A stretch of 43,967 nucleotides of DNA, taken from assembly GCA_017647145.1 (NCBI GenBank), contig JAGCLD010000037.1, positions 1-43,967 of the forward strand. The letters run 5' to 3'. Position numbers and translations under genes: made by a program. Shown in pieces: positions 25,421 to 33,616 of the stretch (its first letter is position 1; each line of letters opens with the position of its first letter). The notes under the pieces are model-generated. The model worked only from the letters and a program-made list of their open reading frames with translations. It was not told where the DNA came from and did not search any database. This DNA comes from Paludibacteraceae bacterium (GTDB lineage: Bacteria > Bacteroidota > Bacteroidia > Bacteroidales > Paludibacteraceae).

Positions 25421-26860
25421 TTATGCTTCTTCTAATATGGCTTTGAGCCATTCCCAGCAAGTGGCAGTAGAACTGATGCTGAGACGTTCGTTAGGAGAGT
25501 GTACGCCTGTCATGGTAGGTCCTACGGATATCATATCCAAATGTGGATATTTCTTCAGGAAGAGCCCACATTCTAGCCCGGCATGGATAGCGCGTACTTT
25601 GGCTTCTTTTCCGGCAAGTTTTCTGTATGTGTCTTGTGCCACTTTGAGCAGGTATGAATCTACATTGGGTTGCCATCCCGGATAGCCATCACCATGACTC
25701 ACTTCTGCACCGGCTAGCAGGAAGGTGCTTTCTACCATATACATGATGTCATACTTGGCTGACTCCATGGAACTGCGCTGACTGGTATTCACTACGAGTT
25801 TGTCATCTTGACGTTTTACGGAAGCCATGTTGGTAGAGGTTTCTACCAATCCGGGCATAGTACGACTCATGGCAAATACTCCGTGAGGACATGCATATAA
25901 CACTTGTAATATCTTGTCGGAGAATGCTTTGGTAAACACAGTGGCAGGCATGTCTTGTGAGTCGAGTGACAGGGTTACGCCCTTGTCTGTGAGGGCCAAT
26001 TCATTTTCCACTTCGACTGTAAAATGGTTAAGTTGAATGCGGAGTTGTTCTTTATAGGCCATCGGCACACACACATCGGCATATGCCTCACGGGCTATTG
26101 CATTACGCAGATTTCCACCATCAATGTGTGCAATGCGCAAGTCGGTCTCCTTGTTCACTTGATAGAGATAGCGCACCAAGATTTTATTGGCATTGCCTCT
26201 ACCTTTCTCGATGTCATCTCCTGAGTGTCCGCCGAGCAATCCACTCACTTTGACACGTGCAGAGAAGTAGCCTTGTGGAGCTGCTTCTTCTTCAATGCTA
26301 AACTTGGCAAGGGTGTCAATACCTCCGGCACATCCGATAAAGATTTCGCCATCATCTTCTGAGTCAAGGTTAATGAGGCGGCTTCCTTCAAAGAATCCTT
26401 CGCCAAGCGCAAATGCACCGGTGAGTCCGGTTTCTTCATCTACGGTGAAGAGACATTCTATAGCCGGGTGTTTCAGGTCATTTGATGCCAATACTGCCAA
26501 GGCAAATGCCATACCGATTCCGTTGTCAGCACCCAGCGTGGTGCCTTTTGCTTTAAGCCAATCTCCATCCACATAGGTTTGGATGGGGTCGGTGTCGAAG
26601 TTGTGCACTGTGTCGGCATTCTTTTCACACACCATGTCGGTATGTGCTTGAAGAACAATGCCCGGCTTGTCTTCATAACCCGGGGTTGCGGGCTTGCTGA
26701 TGAGCACATTATCTGCAGCGTCTGTTTTGCAGGCAAGCTTGTGTTTTGCTGCAAATTGACGCAGGTATTCCATGATTTTACCTTCCTTCTTTGAAGGACG
26801 TGGTATCTGCGTGATAGCCTCAAACTGGCTAAACACTTCTTTGGGTTCTAAGTGTTGCAT
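25421..26860 (-). CDS. pepD: Cytosol non-specific dipeptidase (aminoacyl-histidine dipeptidase)
   Basis: PepD (M20 family) hydrolyses a broad range of dipeptides, including Xaa-His. The 479-residue protein has the two-zinc motifs VLQAHTDMVCEK, TLGADNGIGMAFALAVL and FTVDEETGLTGAF, plus GGHSGDDIEKGRGNANKIL. There is no signal peptide, so it acts in the cytoplasm. It follows the exported C69 peptidase gene by 8 bp, making a peptide-use pair. Confidence 0.96.
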   Translation of the reverse strand: MQHLEPKEVFSQFEAITQIPRPSKKEGKIMEYLRQFAAKHKLACKTDAADNVLISKPATPGYEDKPGIVLQAHTDMVCEKNADTVHNFDTDPIQTYVDGDWLKAKGTTLGADNGIGMAFALAVLASNDLKHPAIECLFTVDEETGLTGAFALGEGFFEGSRLINLDSEDDGEIFIGCAGGIDTLAKFSIEEEAAPQGYFSARVKVSGLLGGHSGDDIEKGRGNANKILVRYLYQVNKETDLRIAHIDGGNLRNAIAREAYADVCVPMAYKEQLRIQLNHFTVEVENELALTDKGVTLSLDSQDMPATVFTKAFSDKILQVLYACPHGVFAMSRTMPGLVETSTNMASVKRQDDKLVVNTSQRSSMESAKYDIMYMVESTFLLAGAEVSHGDGYPGWQPNVDSYLLKVAQDTYRKLAGKEAKVRAIHAGLECGLFLKKYPHLDMISVGPTMTGVHSPNERLSISSTATCWEWLKAILEEA

Positions 26861-26868
26861 AGAGATGA

Positions 26869-28494
26869 TTATTTATTGATGTTTACTTCTTTCTTTTCTG
26901 TTGGAGCAATCAAGCGCAAGTATTCTTCTGGATAACCCAAACGACCTATCTTTTCGGGTATGCCTGCTTCATTGGTCACAAATTTACCGTCTTTTTCTGC
27001 TTTCACCACACCGTCCATGTATTTCACAAGAAGGTATTCACCTAACTCTTTCCATGATTGTGTAGATTGTTCGGCTTGGTCGCAAGAGAACTTGGTGAGC
27101 AAGAGGCGGGCTTCTTCTACGGCAACTCCTTGTGCCATTTGGTCAACAGCCGGAACTAATTGGTTGAAATAATCCTCCCAGGTGGCTTGGTGTGCGCGAA
27201 TGTCTTTCAACATGTAGGAGTAGCGTGAGTAGGCAAAATTAGCTACTGCATTGTAGGTCCAGAATGCCGAAGTGGGTGAATAAACGGTCAAAGCACCATT
27301 ATTCTCACTAAAACATTCAGGCACATTATATATACCGCAATACATTGGTACATAGAGGTTAGTGGCTGCATCATCTACGCCAAACCAAAGAATACCTCCT
27401 ATGTGGTTAGGCAACCAAGAGCGCATTTGAGCCACAAACGACCAACCTGTTTGTTGAGTGGCTGTAGGACGGGCAAACCAATATTTTTCACCATCCAATT
27501 CGAAATAAAGGGGCGTATGGCGCATTTTACTATTAAATGGTCCTGCGCCTATACCTTGAGTGATGTCAAGTTCGGTGCCTTCATATTGGTCACGCATGTA
27601 GCGCTTAAAGTCTTGTGCTGAAACCTTCTTATCGGGCTTGATATAAAGTGGCATGCGTTCTGACGACTCACCTTTCACATACGACAAGTATTTATCCATG
27701 TCGGCATTCACTTGGCGGAAGAAACTCCACACGCGCGCTTCACACACCCATAGACCACTGAAGTCCAACGGATTGTAAGTATCAGAGAAGCTGAAATCTT
27801 TATCACTGCCTTTGTAATAACCTTGTTTGCGAGCAAAATCCACTACATCAGGAGAATATATCCAATTTTCTTTATCCTTAAAGTTGATTTGAGTGATACG
27901 TGCTTGATTAGCATGACCGGAAACACAATCATCCGGAATACGTGTAGCCACCCACACTGCTCCCTTGCTGCCTGGTCCTTTACCAATCAACTCCATAATC
28001 CACACCTCATTAGGGTCGGCGATAGAGAATGACTCACCGGAACTGTAATAACCATATTCTGCCACAAGGTCGGTCATCACCTTGATGGCTTCACGCGCCG
28101 TACGGCTACGTTGCAAGGCAATGTAAATCAAACTACCATAATCAATCAGACCGGTGCTGTCTTCCAACTCAGGTCTTCCGCCCCATGTAGTTTCACCAAT
28201 GGTCAATTGATGCTCATTCATATTGCCGATCACTGAATAAGTTTGAGCCACTTCAGGAATCTCACCTAAATATTTACCTGAATCCCAGTCATACACCTGA
28301 CGCATTGCTCCCGCTTCATGAGTAGCGGCAGGATGATGATACAGAGCACCATACAGAGCATAAGAATCGGCTGCATAAGTAACTAAGGTAGAGCCATCAA
28401 CAGTGGCCAACTTGCCAGCCAAAAAGTTAGTGCAAGGATAAGCAACTAATGGCAACAAGAACATAACGCAAAGCGTTAGAAAGTGTTTTTTCAT
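26869..28494 (-). CDS. C69 family dipeptidase, exported
   Basis: The 541-residue protein has a signal peptide (LTLCVMFLLPLVAYP). Directly after it comes the putative catalytic Cys21 in PCTNFLAGKLATVDGST, the Ntn-hydrolase start typical of family C69, where processing exposes the cysteine. The family cuts dipeptides or removes N-terminal dipeptides. Other family-like stretches are NEHQLTIGETTWGGR and GESFSIADPNEVWIMELIG. It likely acts in the periplasm and delivers products to the PepD-type enzyme encoded downstream. Confidence 0.92.
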   Translation of the reverse strand: MKKHFLTLCVMFLLPLVAYPCTNFLAGKLATVDGSTLVTYAADSYALYGALYHHPAATHEAGAMRQVYDWDSGKYLGEIPEVAQTYSVIGNMNEHQLTIGETTWGGRPELEDSTGLIDYGSLIYIALQRSRTAREAIKVMTDLVAEYGYYSSGESFSIADPNEVWIMELIGKGPGSKGAVWVATRIPDDCVSGHANQARITQINFKDKENWIYSPDVVDFARKQGYYKGSDKDFSFSDTYNPLDFSGLWVCEARVWSFFRQVNADMDKYLSYVKGESSERMPLYIKPDKKVSAQDFKRYMRDQYEGTELDITQGIGAGPFNSKMRHTPLYFELDGEKYWFARPTATQQTGWSFVAQMRSWLPNHIGGILWFGVDDAATNLYVPMYCGIYNVPECFSENNGALTVYSPTSAFWTYNAVANFAYSRYSYMLKDIRAHQATWEDYFNQLVPAVDQMAQGVAVEEARLLLTKFSCDQAEQSTQSWKELGEYLLVKYMDGVVKAEKDGKFVTNEAGIPEKIGRLGYPEEYLRLIAPTEKKEVNINK

Positions 28495-28526
28495 ACATAT
28501 ACGATTTTTAAGATTCTACTTTTTTA

Positions 28527-28558
28527 CAAAGATAGTGCAAACCGAGTGAAGAAGCAAA
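28527..28558 (-). promoter_or_regulatory. Promoter of the C69 peptidase-pepD operon
   Basis: On the minus strand TTTG (28558-28555) and TATCTTTG (28534-28527) are separated by 20 bp. Confidence 0.82.
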
Positions 28559-28648
28559 ATAAGTTTATTGAATTTTGATTATTCCGAGGTGAAGCCTATC
28601 TTATCTAAACATAGTGAAAGGTGCAAACCGAAGCCTGGATTATCTAAA
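28535..28648. repeat. Short direct repeats between divergent promoters
   Basis: The 11-mer gtgcaaaccga occurs at 28535-28545 and 28621-28631. A 19-base unit, gaagcctatcttatctaaa (28591-28609), recurs as gaagcctggattatctaaa (28630-28648) with 3 mismatches. The repeats lie between the C69 promoter and the promoter of the small ribbon-helix-helix gene. Confidence 0.75.
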
Positions 28649-28673
28649 TCACACTTATATAAATATCTACATA

Positions 28674-28705
28674 TTTGCAAATATGACACTTTAAGACTAC
28701 CTTTG
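28674..28705 (+). promoter_or_regulatory. Promoter of the small ribbon-helix-helix gene
   Basis: TTTG at 28674-28677 and TACCTTTG at 28698-28705 are separated by 20 bp. Transcription would start about 14 bp before the GTG at 28726. Confidence 0.8.
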
Positions 28706-28725
28706 TGTGACAAAACAAGGGCACT

Positions 28726-28935
28726 GTGAAATCAAAACAAAACACAACGGATTTGTCAAAGCGAAAAGCTCCGCGCACACACCGACAAGTAATCACACTC
28801 AATGATCAGGAATTGAGGGCGCTCGAACGCTATTGCCAAAAATACCACGTGACCAACAAAGCAAAGTTCATCAGAGAAACCCTGATGCGCACCATCCTAA
28901 AAAGATTTGAAGAAGACCACCCCACCCTGTTCTAA
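28726..28935 (+). CDS. Small ribbon-helix-helix-like protein
   Basis: The 69-residue protein is basic at the N-terminus (KSKQNTTDLSKRKAPRTHR). It then shows one short strand (QVITLN) and two helices (QELRALERYCQKYHV and KAKFIRETLMRTILKRF), the layout of ribbon-helix-helix DNA-binding proteins. It starts with GTG, preceded by aaggg and a strong promoter. It may be a local repressor; no toxin gene is adjacent. It converges on the gene at 28937 with a 1-bp gap and no terminator. Confidence 0.7.
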   Translation: MKSKQNTTDLSKRKAPRTHRQVITLNDQELRALERYCQKYHVTNKAKFIRETLMRTILKRFEEDHPTLF

Positions 28936-28936
28936 T

Positions 28937-29815
28937 CTACAAGGTAAAGCCTAAACGAAGACCGGCATTTAACAAAGACACATGACCGTCACGGTAGAAC
29001 ACCTCGTCTGAGATTGTTTCCGACACACGCGTCGCACACTGCTGAGCCTTGAAAAACAACGCCACAAAGAATGTCTGATGCTTGACTCCCACCTGACGTT
29101 GCATACCCAATGAGAGATTACACATAGCACCTCCTGTATCCACCCCCTTCAGTTTAAAGGAATAACCCGCATCCACGCCGAAAAAAGGTGACCAAACTCG
29201 CTCCGGATGAAAGTAATACTCCATACGAGCAAACAATGGAAGTAATTGCTGAGATGTCAAGGCATTAAAACGATAATCATAACCCACACCTATCCCTACA
29301 AAGAAATGGCGACGACGCATGTCACGATAACCAATTGCTAAATCTCCTTCCACTGCACCACCCACAATAGGAGGCAATGGCTGACTACCCACAGAACCTT
29401 TAAAAGAAAGATGAAGCATCACTGGCTGATATGATGTAGCCGGATCTACAACACCAACTTGCCGACTTACACTCTGCTTATCACACTGAACCACAGCGCC
29501 CAAGGGATCAATAAACACCAACTTATCCGCTGTCTCATGAAGCAAATAGGCCTTCAGCACACGCTTATCCGACAAGCGAACACGACGCAAAGAATCCACC
29601 ACTACTGCCCGAATATCTGACATAGGATACTGATAAGTAGCCCCATCATCCAGAGTAAGTACAATCACATCTTCAGTTTGTACTTTCACAACACCGGGGA
29701 GTGAATTACCAGAGTTAAAGAATACACGCATCCTCTCTTGCGCCACTGCCGAAGGAACGCCCAATAGCAATAGACACAAAGAGAGGATGATATATGAGAA
29801 TATTCTATTTTTCAC
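28937..29815 (-). CDS. Hypothetical exported protein, predicted beta-rich
   Basis: The 292-residue product has a signal peptide (YIILSLCLLLLGVPSAVAQ). Its N-terminal third contains strand-rich sequence (VVKVQTEDVIVLTLDDG). Its C-terminal half alternates aromatic strands (HFFVGIGVGYDYRF, ARMEYYFHPERV, SPFFGVDAGYSFKL) and ends in GLRLGFTL, suggesting an outer-membrane beta-barrel. Family not recognised. It overlaps the end of the Na/phosphate cotransporter gene by 11 bp and is likely in the same operon. Confidence 0.75.
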   Translation of the reverse strand: MKNRIFSYIILSLCLLLLGVPSAVAQERMRVFFNSGNSLPGVVKVQTEDVIVLTLDDGATYQYPMSDIRAVVVDSLRRVRLSDKRVLKAYLLHETADKLVFIDPLGAVVQCDKQSVSRQVGVVDPATSYQPVMLHLSFKGSVGSQPLPPIVGGAVEGDLAIGYRDMRRRHFFVGIGVGYDYRFNALTSQQLLPLFARMEYYFHPERVWSPFFGVDAGYSFKLKGVDTGGAMCNLSLGMQRQVGVKHQTFFVALFFKAQQCATRVSETISDEVFYRDGHVSLLNAGLRLGFTL

Positions 29816-31607
29816 TTTCGCGGAGGGCCTCCATTACATTGATTACATAATCACCCATTTTCTCGCACTCAACTATCGTATCCATATACGTAACACTTGC
29901 CAAATAATCATAATCATGATTATTGACATTTACAGCATTCTGATTCTTCAATTGGTTACGGAAATTGTTAATCTCATTCTCTATATTCAAAGAACGATTA
30001 AAGGTCTCAATATCCAACTCTTCATCCGAATTCAGGGTCTTAGTCATTTGGAAGATGGCACCCTCTATCAAGTTAAACATCAGTTCAACATTGTCATTCA
30101 TATAAGGGGTATACACCGACTTATCATTACGCTTGCGTTGAAGAATACGAGCCAAGTTAAAGCAAGCATCACCCACACTCTCTATCTCCGAAACAATGCG
30201 TAGCATCGTCTGGGTCTTGTGCTTACTATCACTACTCAAACGACCCTCAGCCACCTTAGCAAGATAGTCTGCTATCTCTATTTCCATGCGATCGCTGATG
30301 CTCTCATATTTCTCAATCCGAGTATATATCTTGACAAACTCATTATCATTCTCCTCTTTACACAAATCCCTCACCATGCCAAACATACGTTGCATACGGT
30401 CGCTATACACACCAAGCTCCTTACGCACTTGCAAGATTGACAACTCAGACGTTGAAAGCATACCTGTAGATATGTACTTGAGCTGAAACTCCTCGTCTGT
30501 CTCTTTCTTCTTGATGATAAACGACACAATGTTGGCAATTGGCTTCACAAACCATATCATCACAAAAGTATTGGTCACATTAAACAATGTGTGAAACAAA
30601 GACAATGCATAAGATGTAGATACCTGATAATTCAAATACTGTTCATGCAGTCCTGCTTGCTCTGCTGTCAATTCCGAACTGTTGTTAATGATCAACTGCA
30701 TGGTCTCTTCCGGAATTGAACGAGCAAACTCTATCAAGTCACGAGGATCACCCACACCCATACGCTCTACAAGGAAAGACACCATGTGGGTAAACGGATA
30801 AAACAACACCAACATCCATATCACACCAAATATATTAAATATCAAGTGAGAAAATGCCGCACGCTTAGCCGACACATTCGCCGGAATAGCTGCAAGATTG
30901 GCAGTAATGGTAGTACCAATATTCTCACCCAACACCATGGCTGCGGCAAGCTCAAAGGGTATCCAACCATTCGCACACATAATCAACGTAATGGCCATCG
31001 TAGCCGCTGATGCCTGAACAATAACTGTCAATAAAGCACCAATAAACAAGAACAACAACACTGACAAGAAACCCATGTCAGTATAGTTCTGCACAAAAGC
31101 AAGCATCGACGGATTTGCATTCAAGTCAGGAGCATTGGTCTTCAGTCCATCAAGCCCCATAAACAACAAGGCAAAACCAATGATAAACTCACCCATATAA
31201 CGACGCTTATTATTGCTTGAAAATACAAATGGTATCGCCAAAGCAATCAAGGGCACCGCTATCGAAGAAATACTCACCTTAAAGCCCAACAACGAAATAA
31301 TCCAAGCCGTAACAGTAGTACCTATATTGGCCCCCATTATCACTGTGATTGACTGAACCAATGTCAATAAGCCCGCATTAACAAAACTCACCACCATCAC
31401 AGTAGTTGCCGATGATGACTGAATCAAAGCGGTTATCAATATACCCGTCAACACACCCGTCAATCGATTCTTCGTCATTGCCGAAAGAATAGCACGCATT
31501 CTGTCACCGGCAACCTTCTGAAGAGCCTCGCTCATCAGCTTCATACCATACAAAAACAGCCCCAAAGAACCAATTAAAGTACAAAAATCAAGAAGTGAAT
31601 AATTCAT
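29805..31607 (-). CDS. Na/Pi cotransporter family protein with PhoU-like domain
   Basis: The 600-residue inner-membrane protein carries two Na/phosphate-symporter repeats. They are marked by QSSSATTVMVVSFVNAGLL and VQASAATMAITLIMCANGW, and GANIGTTVTAW and GENIGTTITAN are the paired conserved loops. Many transmembrane helices span residues 1 to about 350. A helical PhoU-like cytoplasmic domain follows to the C-terminus. Related proteins take up phosphate with sodium. A clear promoter lies 30 bp upstream. Confidence 0.93.
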   Translation of the reverse strand: MNYSLLDFCTLIGSLGLFLYGMKLMSEALQKVAGDRMRAILSAMTKNRLTGVLTGILITALIQSSSATTVMVVSFVNAGLLTLVQSITVIMGANIGTTVTAWIISLLGFKVSISSIAVPLIALAIPFVFSSNNKRRYMGEFIIGFALLFMGLDGLKTNAPDLNANPSMLAFVQNYTDMGFLSVLLFLFIGALLTVIVQASAATMAITLIMCANGWIPFELAAAMVLGENIGTTITANLAAIPANVSAKRAAFSHLIFNIFGVIWMLVLFYPFTHMVSFLVERMGVGDPRDLIEFARSIPEETMQLIINNSSELTAEQAGLHEQYLNYQVSTSYALSLFHTLFNVTNTFVMIWFVKPIANIVSFIIKKKETDEEFQLKYISTGMLSTSELSILQVRKELGVYSDRMQRMFGMVRDLCKEENDNEFVKIYTRIEKYESISDRMEIEIADYLAKVAEGRLSSDSKHKTQTMLRIVSEIESVGDACFNLARILQRKRNDKSVYTPYMNDNVELMFNLIEGAIFQMTKTLNSDEELDIETFNRSLNIENEINNFRNQLKNQNAVNVNNHDYDYLASVTYMDTIVECEKMGDYVINVMEALRESEK

Positions 31608-31635
31608 GAATGAATAACCTTAAAATTTACGAGAG

Positions 31636-31667
31636 CAAAGGTAAGAAAACGCCACGAAATCCCCAAA
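31636..31667 (-). promoter_or_regulatory. Promoter of the Na/Pi cotransporter operon
   Basis: On the minus strand TTTG (31667-31664) and TACCTTTG (31643-31636) are separated by 20 bp. Confidence 0.82.
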
Positions 31668-31696
31668 TAGAAACACACCGTTATGCCACACCCACA

Positions 31697-31716
31697 AAAT
31701 GCCAACAATTCAACAA
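31697..31716. repeat. 20-bp repeat shared with 33773-33792
   Basis: aaatgccaacaattcaacaa occurs here and again at 33773-33792 in the same orientation. Both copies are intergenic. The rest of 31717-31869 shows no gene. Confidence 0.8.
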
Positions 31717-31869
31717 ATCACAACAACACTCCCAAGAAAATCATCCTTATCCGCACCACCTGCTAAGATCATAACGTAAGGTCACACCTTATATCTATTT
31801 TTTCATTTTAGAAAAAAGTACTGCTTTTACATCAACATTGAACATTTTCTTGTTCCACTTTGAACATTT

Positions 31870-32041
31870 ATGATTACAAGACAGCAGTTATCTATCTTTA
31901 AAAAGCAGTCATAGAATGGACAACGTGGGAGTACATGTGTTTGAACAAAAGTTCCATCCAATACACACATTCATCGTTGGATCCAATGCCTTCACAATAG
32001 AAGAGTTCCTATCCATCCCCCTTGACCAACTTTGGAAATAA
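31870..32041 (+). pseudogene. Remnant of a larger gene, possibly a DUF4143-type AAA ATPase
   Basis: Two short frames stand back to back. 31870-31914 encodes MITRQQLSIFKKQS and stops. 31916-32041 encodes 41 residues beginning MDNVGVHVFEQKFHPIHTFI and ending SIPLDQLWK. From memory, the first resembles the N-terminal start, and the second the C-terminal end (VGSNAFTIEEFL), of Bacteroidetes ATPases of the DUF4143 type. The middle, including the Walker motifs, is absent. I read this as one gene with an internal deletion. A real small protein at 31916 is the alternative. The family assignment cannot be confirmed here. Confidence 0.4.
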
Positions 32042-32102
32042 AATCCTTAACTCCGCCATATCATAAACATCATGATGTAAGATTATACCTCATCTTATAA
32101 CA

Positions 32103-32131
32103 CAAGAGGAAGTTTTGAATACTTCCTCTTG
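32103..32131. terminator. Hairpin downstream of the small exported protein gene
   Basis: Perfect 11-bp arms caagaggaagt (32103-32113) and acttcctcttg (32121-32131). Position, 27 bp past the minus-strand stop at 32158, suggests a terminator, though the T-run is weak. Confidence 0.65.
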
Positions 32132-32157
32132 CTATTAACATTAATTTATCTATGAAA

Positions 32158-32511
32158 TTAGTCACAACTAGCTGTGTCTATTGATAATTCATACGTATGT
32201 CCAGATTCTAGACCACATACTGTTGTTTCTGAATCTTTGAATGCCGGCCTTATATAACATGTCTTGCACCCTGCACTTTTATTGTCGTCTAAATCCCAAA
32301 TACAAACTCTCACCACCGTTTGTTGTGAGTTTAGTTGATCAAGCTTTAGATTAATTTTTATACATCCATCATATGATTGAACTAATTTTTGGACTAATTT
32401 AACCTCTGAATTACTATTATAAACCCTACATTTTGTTTGAGCAAAAACAGTAGATTGAAATCCTAATACCATAATCAAAACTGAGGTTAATGCGATTAAA
32501 ACTTTTTTCAT
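32158..32511 (-). CDS. Small exported cysteine-rich protein
   Basis: The 117-residue product has a signal peptide (MKKVLIALTSVLIMVLGFQS to VFAQ). The mature part is about 92 residues with seven cysteines (in TKCRV, DGCIK, RVCIW, AGCKTC, TVCGL and ASCD). It is probably a disulfide-bonded, beta-sandwich-like periplasmic or surface protein. No family recognised. A hairpin lies downstream. Its AT-rich base use differs from the housekeeping genes nearby, which fits accessory sequence. Confidence 0.7.
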   Translation of the reverse strand: MKKVLIALTSVLIMVLGFQSTVFAQTKCRVYNSNSEVKLVQKLVQSYDGCIKINLKLDQLNSQQTVVRVCIWDLDDNKSAGCKTCYIRPAFKDSETTVCGLESGHTYELSIDTASCD

Positions 32512-32620
32512 AATTTATTCGCTCACTTATATCCCATTGAGCATCGGGGTTGTTTTTGTTTAATAAAATATTAATGAATTCTGTAAAAAAGGTAATTTTA
32601 CAAACTAAAAATGACCTATG

Positions 32621-32830
32621 CTACATGTCAATAGATGAGTTTTGAGTATTCTCACCAGTTGTATTGCATTCTGAGGGCAAATCATTAGGTGCATCTACTC
32701 GTGCAGGGGCAGAAAACGCATTGTAACCTGCTTCAAAACCATCTGAAAAACCAGACCAAAAATCTTCACTACAACTTGTGAATGTTGTTGCACATACAAA
32801 CATTACACAAAAAAATAATACTTTTTTCAT
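32621..32830 (-). CDS. Small lipoprotein
   Basis: From the ATG at 32830 the product is 69 residues: MKKVLFFCVMFVCATTFTS followed by the lipidated Cys. A short mature part follows, with the aromatic/glycine stretch FWSGFSDGFEAGYNAF and a Thr/Asn-rich tail. The frame could extend to 32863, but that part has no signal-peptide character. Function unknown. Confidence 0.65.
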   Translation of the reverse strand: MKKVLFFCVMFVCATTFTSCSEDFWSGFSDGFEAGYNAFSAPARVDAPNDLPSECNTTGENTQNSSIDM

Positions 32831-32981
32831 TTTGAAATAACATTTAAATTTACACCTACTCATTTAATGGCATTTCGGCATCCTCCATTATTATTTTATT
32901 CATACTACGTAGTTCTGCTCAGTAGAAATTTAGTTCTCTTATCACATTGACCATCGCTTTGCAATTTTCATATACATATAC

Positions 32982-33018
32982 AAAAAAAAACGTGGATTCC
33001 GACTATTGTCGTTCCACG
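32982..33018 (-). terminator. Intrinsic terminator of the putative non-coding RNA
   Basis: On the minus strand cgtgga and tccacg arms enclose an inner cgac / gtcg stem, and nine T residues follow (32990-32982). It is one of the best-formed terminators in the window, yet no protein gene ends just upstream of it. Confidence 0.88.
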
Positions 33019-33316
33019 AACTGAGGCTCTCGCATTGCCTACCATGTTAGACCGACAACGCGAAGCCCACGCCGAATATAAAACTATACTCTCGTGCCAA
33101 AAAATTAAGATGCCACATATGCATATAAACAAAAGGCAGACCAAGATTGGCACAAGAGGGATAATCTATATCCCGTAGGACATCTATCGTTGCTAAGTCC
33201 TGAACATGGTTGAAACTTGCGAGATTTCAGTTCGTCAGAACAGAGCGCAATAAACGCCTTTTTCATATGTCTGCTCCCCTTCGCCATTGATGTACAGACA
33301 CCCCAGCGTAGGTTCA
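32982..33316 (-). ncRNA. Putative structured non-coding RNA, about 335 nt
   Basis: A full promoter (33353-33322) and a strong terminator (33018-32982) bracket a unit without a convincing gene. On the minus strand it can form many stems. These include tgtctg / cagaca, gttc / gaac, aggac / gtcct and ggata / tatcc. A long-range pair joins ctcttgtgccaa with ttggcacgagag (12 bp including one G-U), and there is a cggcg / tgtcg hairpin. A 53-codon frame (MKKAFIALCSDELKSRKF start, ATG at 33267, preceded by ggggag) lies inside but lacks typical protein features. I cannot match it to RNase P, tmRNA or SRP RNA motifs. A 6S-like or Bacteroidales-specific RNA is possible. Confidence 0.65.
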
Positions 33317-33321
33317 CGATG

Positions 33322-33353
33322 CAAATATAAATCATATCATCCAAAAAAGCAAA
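33322..33353 (-). promoter_or_regulatory. Promoter of the putative non-coding RNA
   Basis: On the minus strand TTTG (33353-33350) and TATATTTG (33329-33322) are separated by 20 bp, a full consensus match. Transcription would start near 33316. Confidence 0.85.
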
Positions 33354-33506
33354 TCAAACAATCTAAATCACATAAAACATCACAAATATCACTCTAACCT
33401 TTAACCTCTGGCGAGTGCAACGTGCACCCTGTAGAGCTCTGCCCGCCCTATAACAAATCCGTCCTATACTAAAAATCCCTACCTTTGTAAATTTTTTCTT
33501 ACCAGA

Positions 33507-33616
33507 CACGTAGGATACACGTAGGATACACGTAGGATACACGTAGGATACACGTAGGATACACGTAGGATACACGTAGGATACACGTAGGATAAAAATA
33601 CCATCAAGCAACCCAA
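33507..33616. repeat. 11-bp tandem repeat array 2 with shared flank
   Basis: Exactly eight copies of cacgtaggata fill 33507-33594 without a single mismatch. The next 22 bases (33595-33616) match 88-109 after array 1 with one mismatch, so array and flank form a single dispersed unit. An open frame across the array on the minus strand is a by-product of the repeat. Confidence 0.97.

Noticed and set aside
32968-33153. 61-codon minus-strand frame ending in the terminator
   Set aside because: It runs through the terminator stem and T-run and lacks a ribosome-binding site.
33105-33344. Protein-coding reading of the putative RNA
   Set aside because: The longest frame begins upstream of the promoter's start site, and the internal 53-codon part has no signal peptide or domain. 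Multiple stems and the promoter-terminator pair fit an RNA better. Kept as an alternative only.
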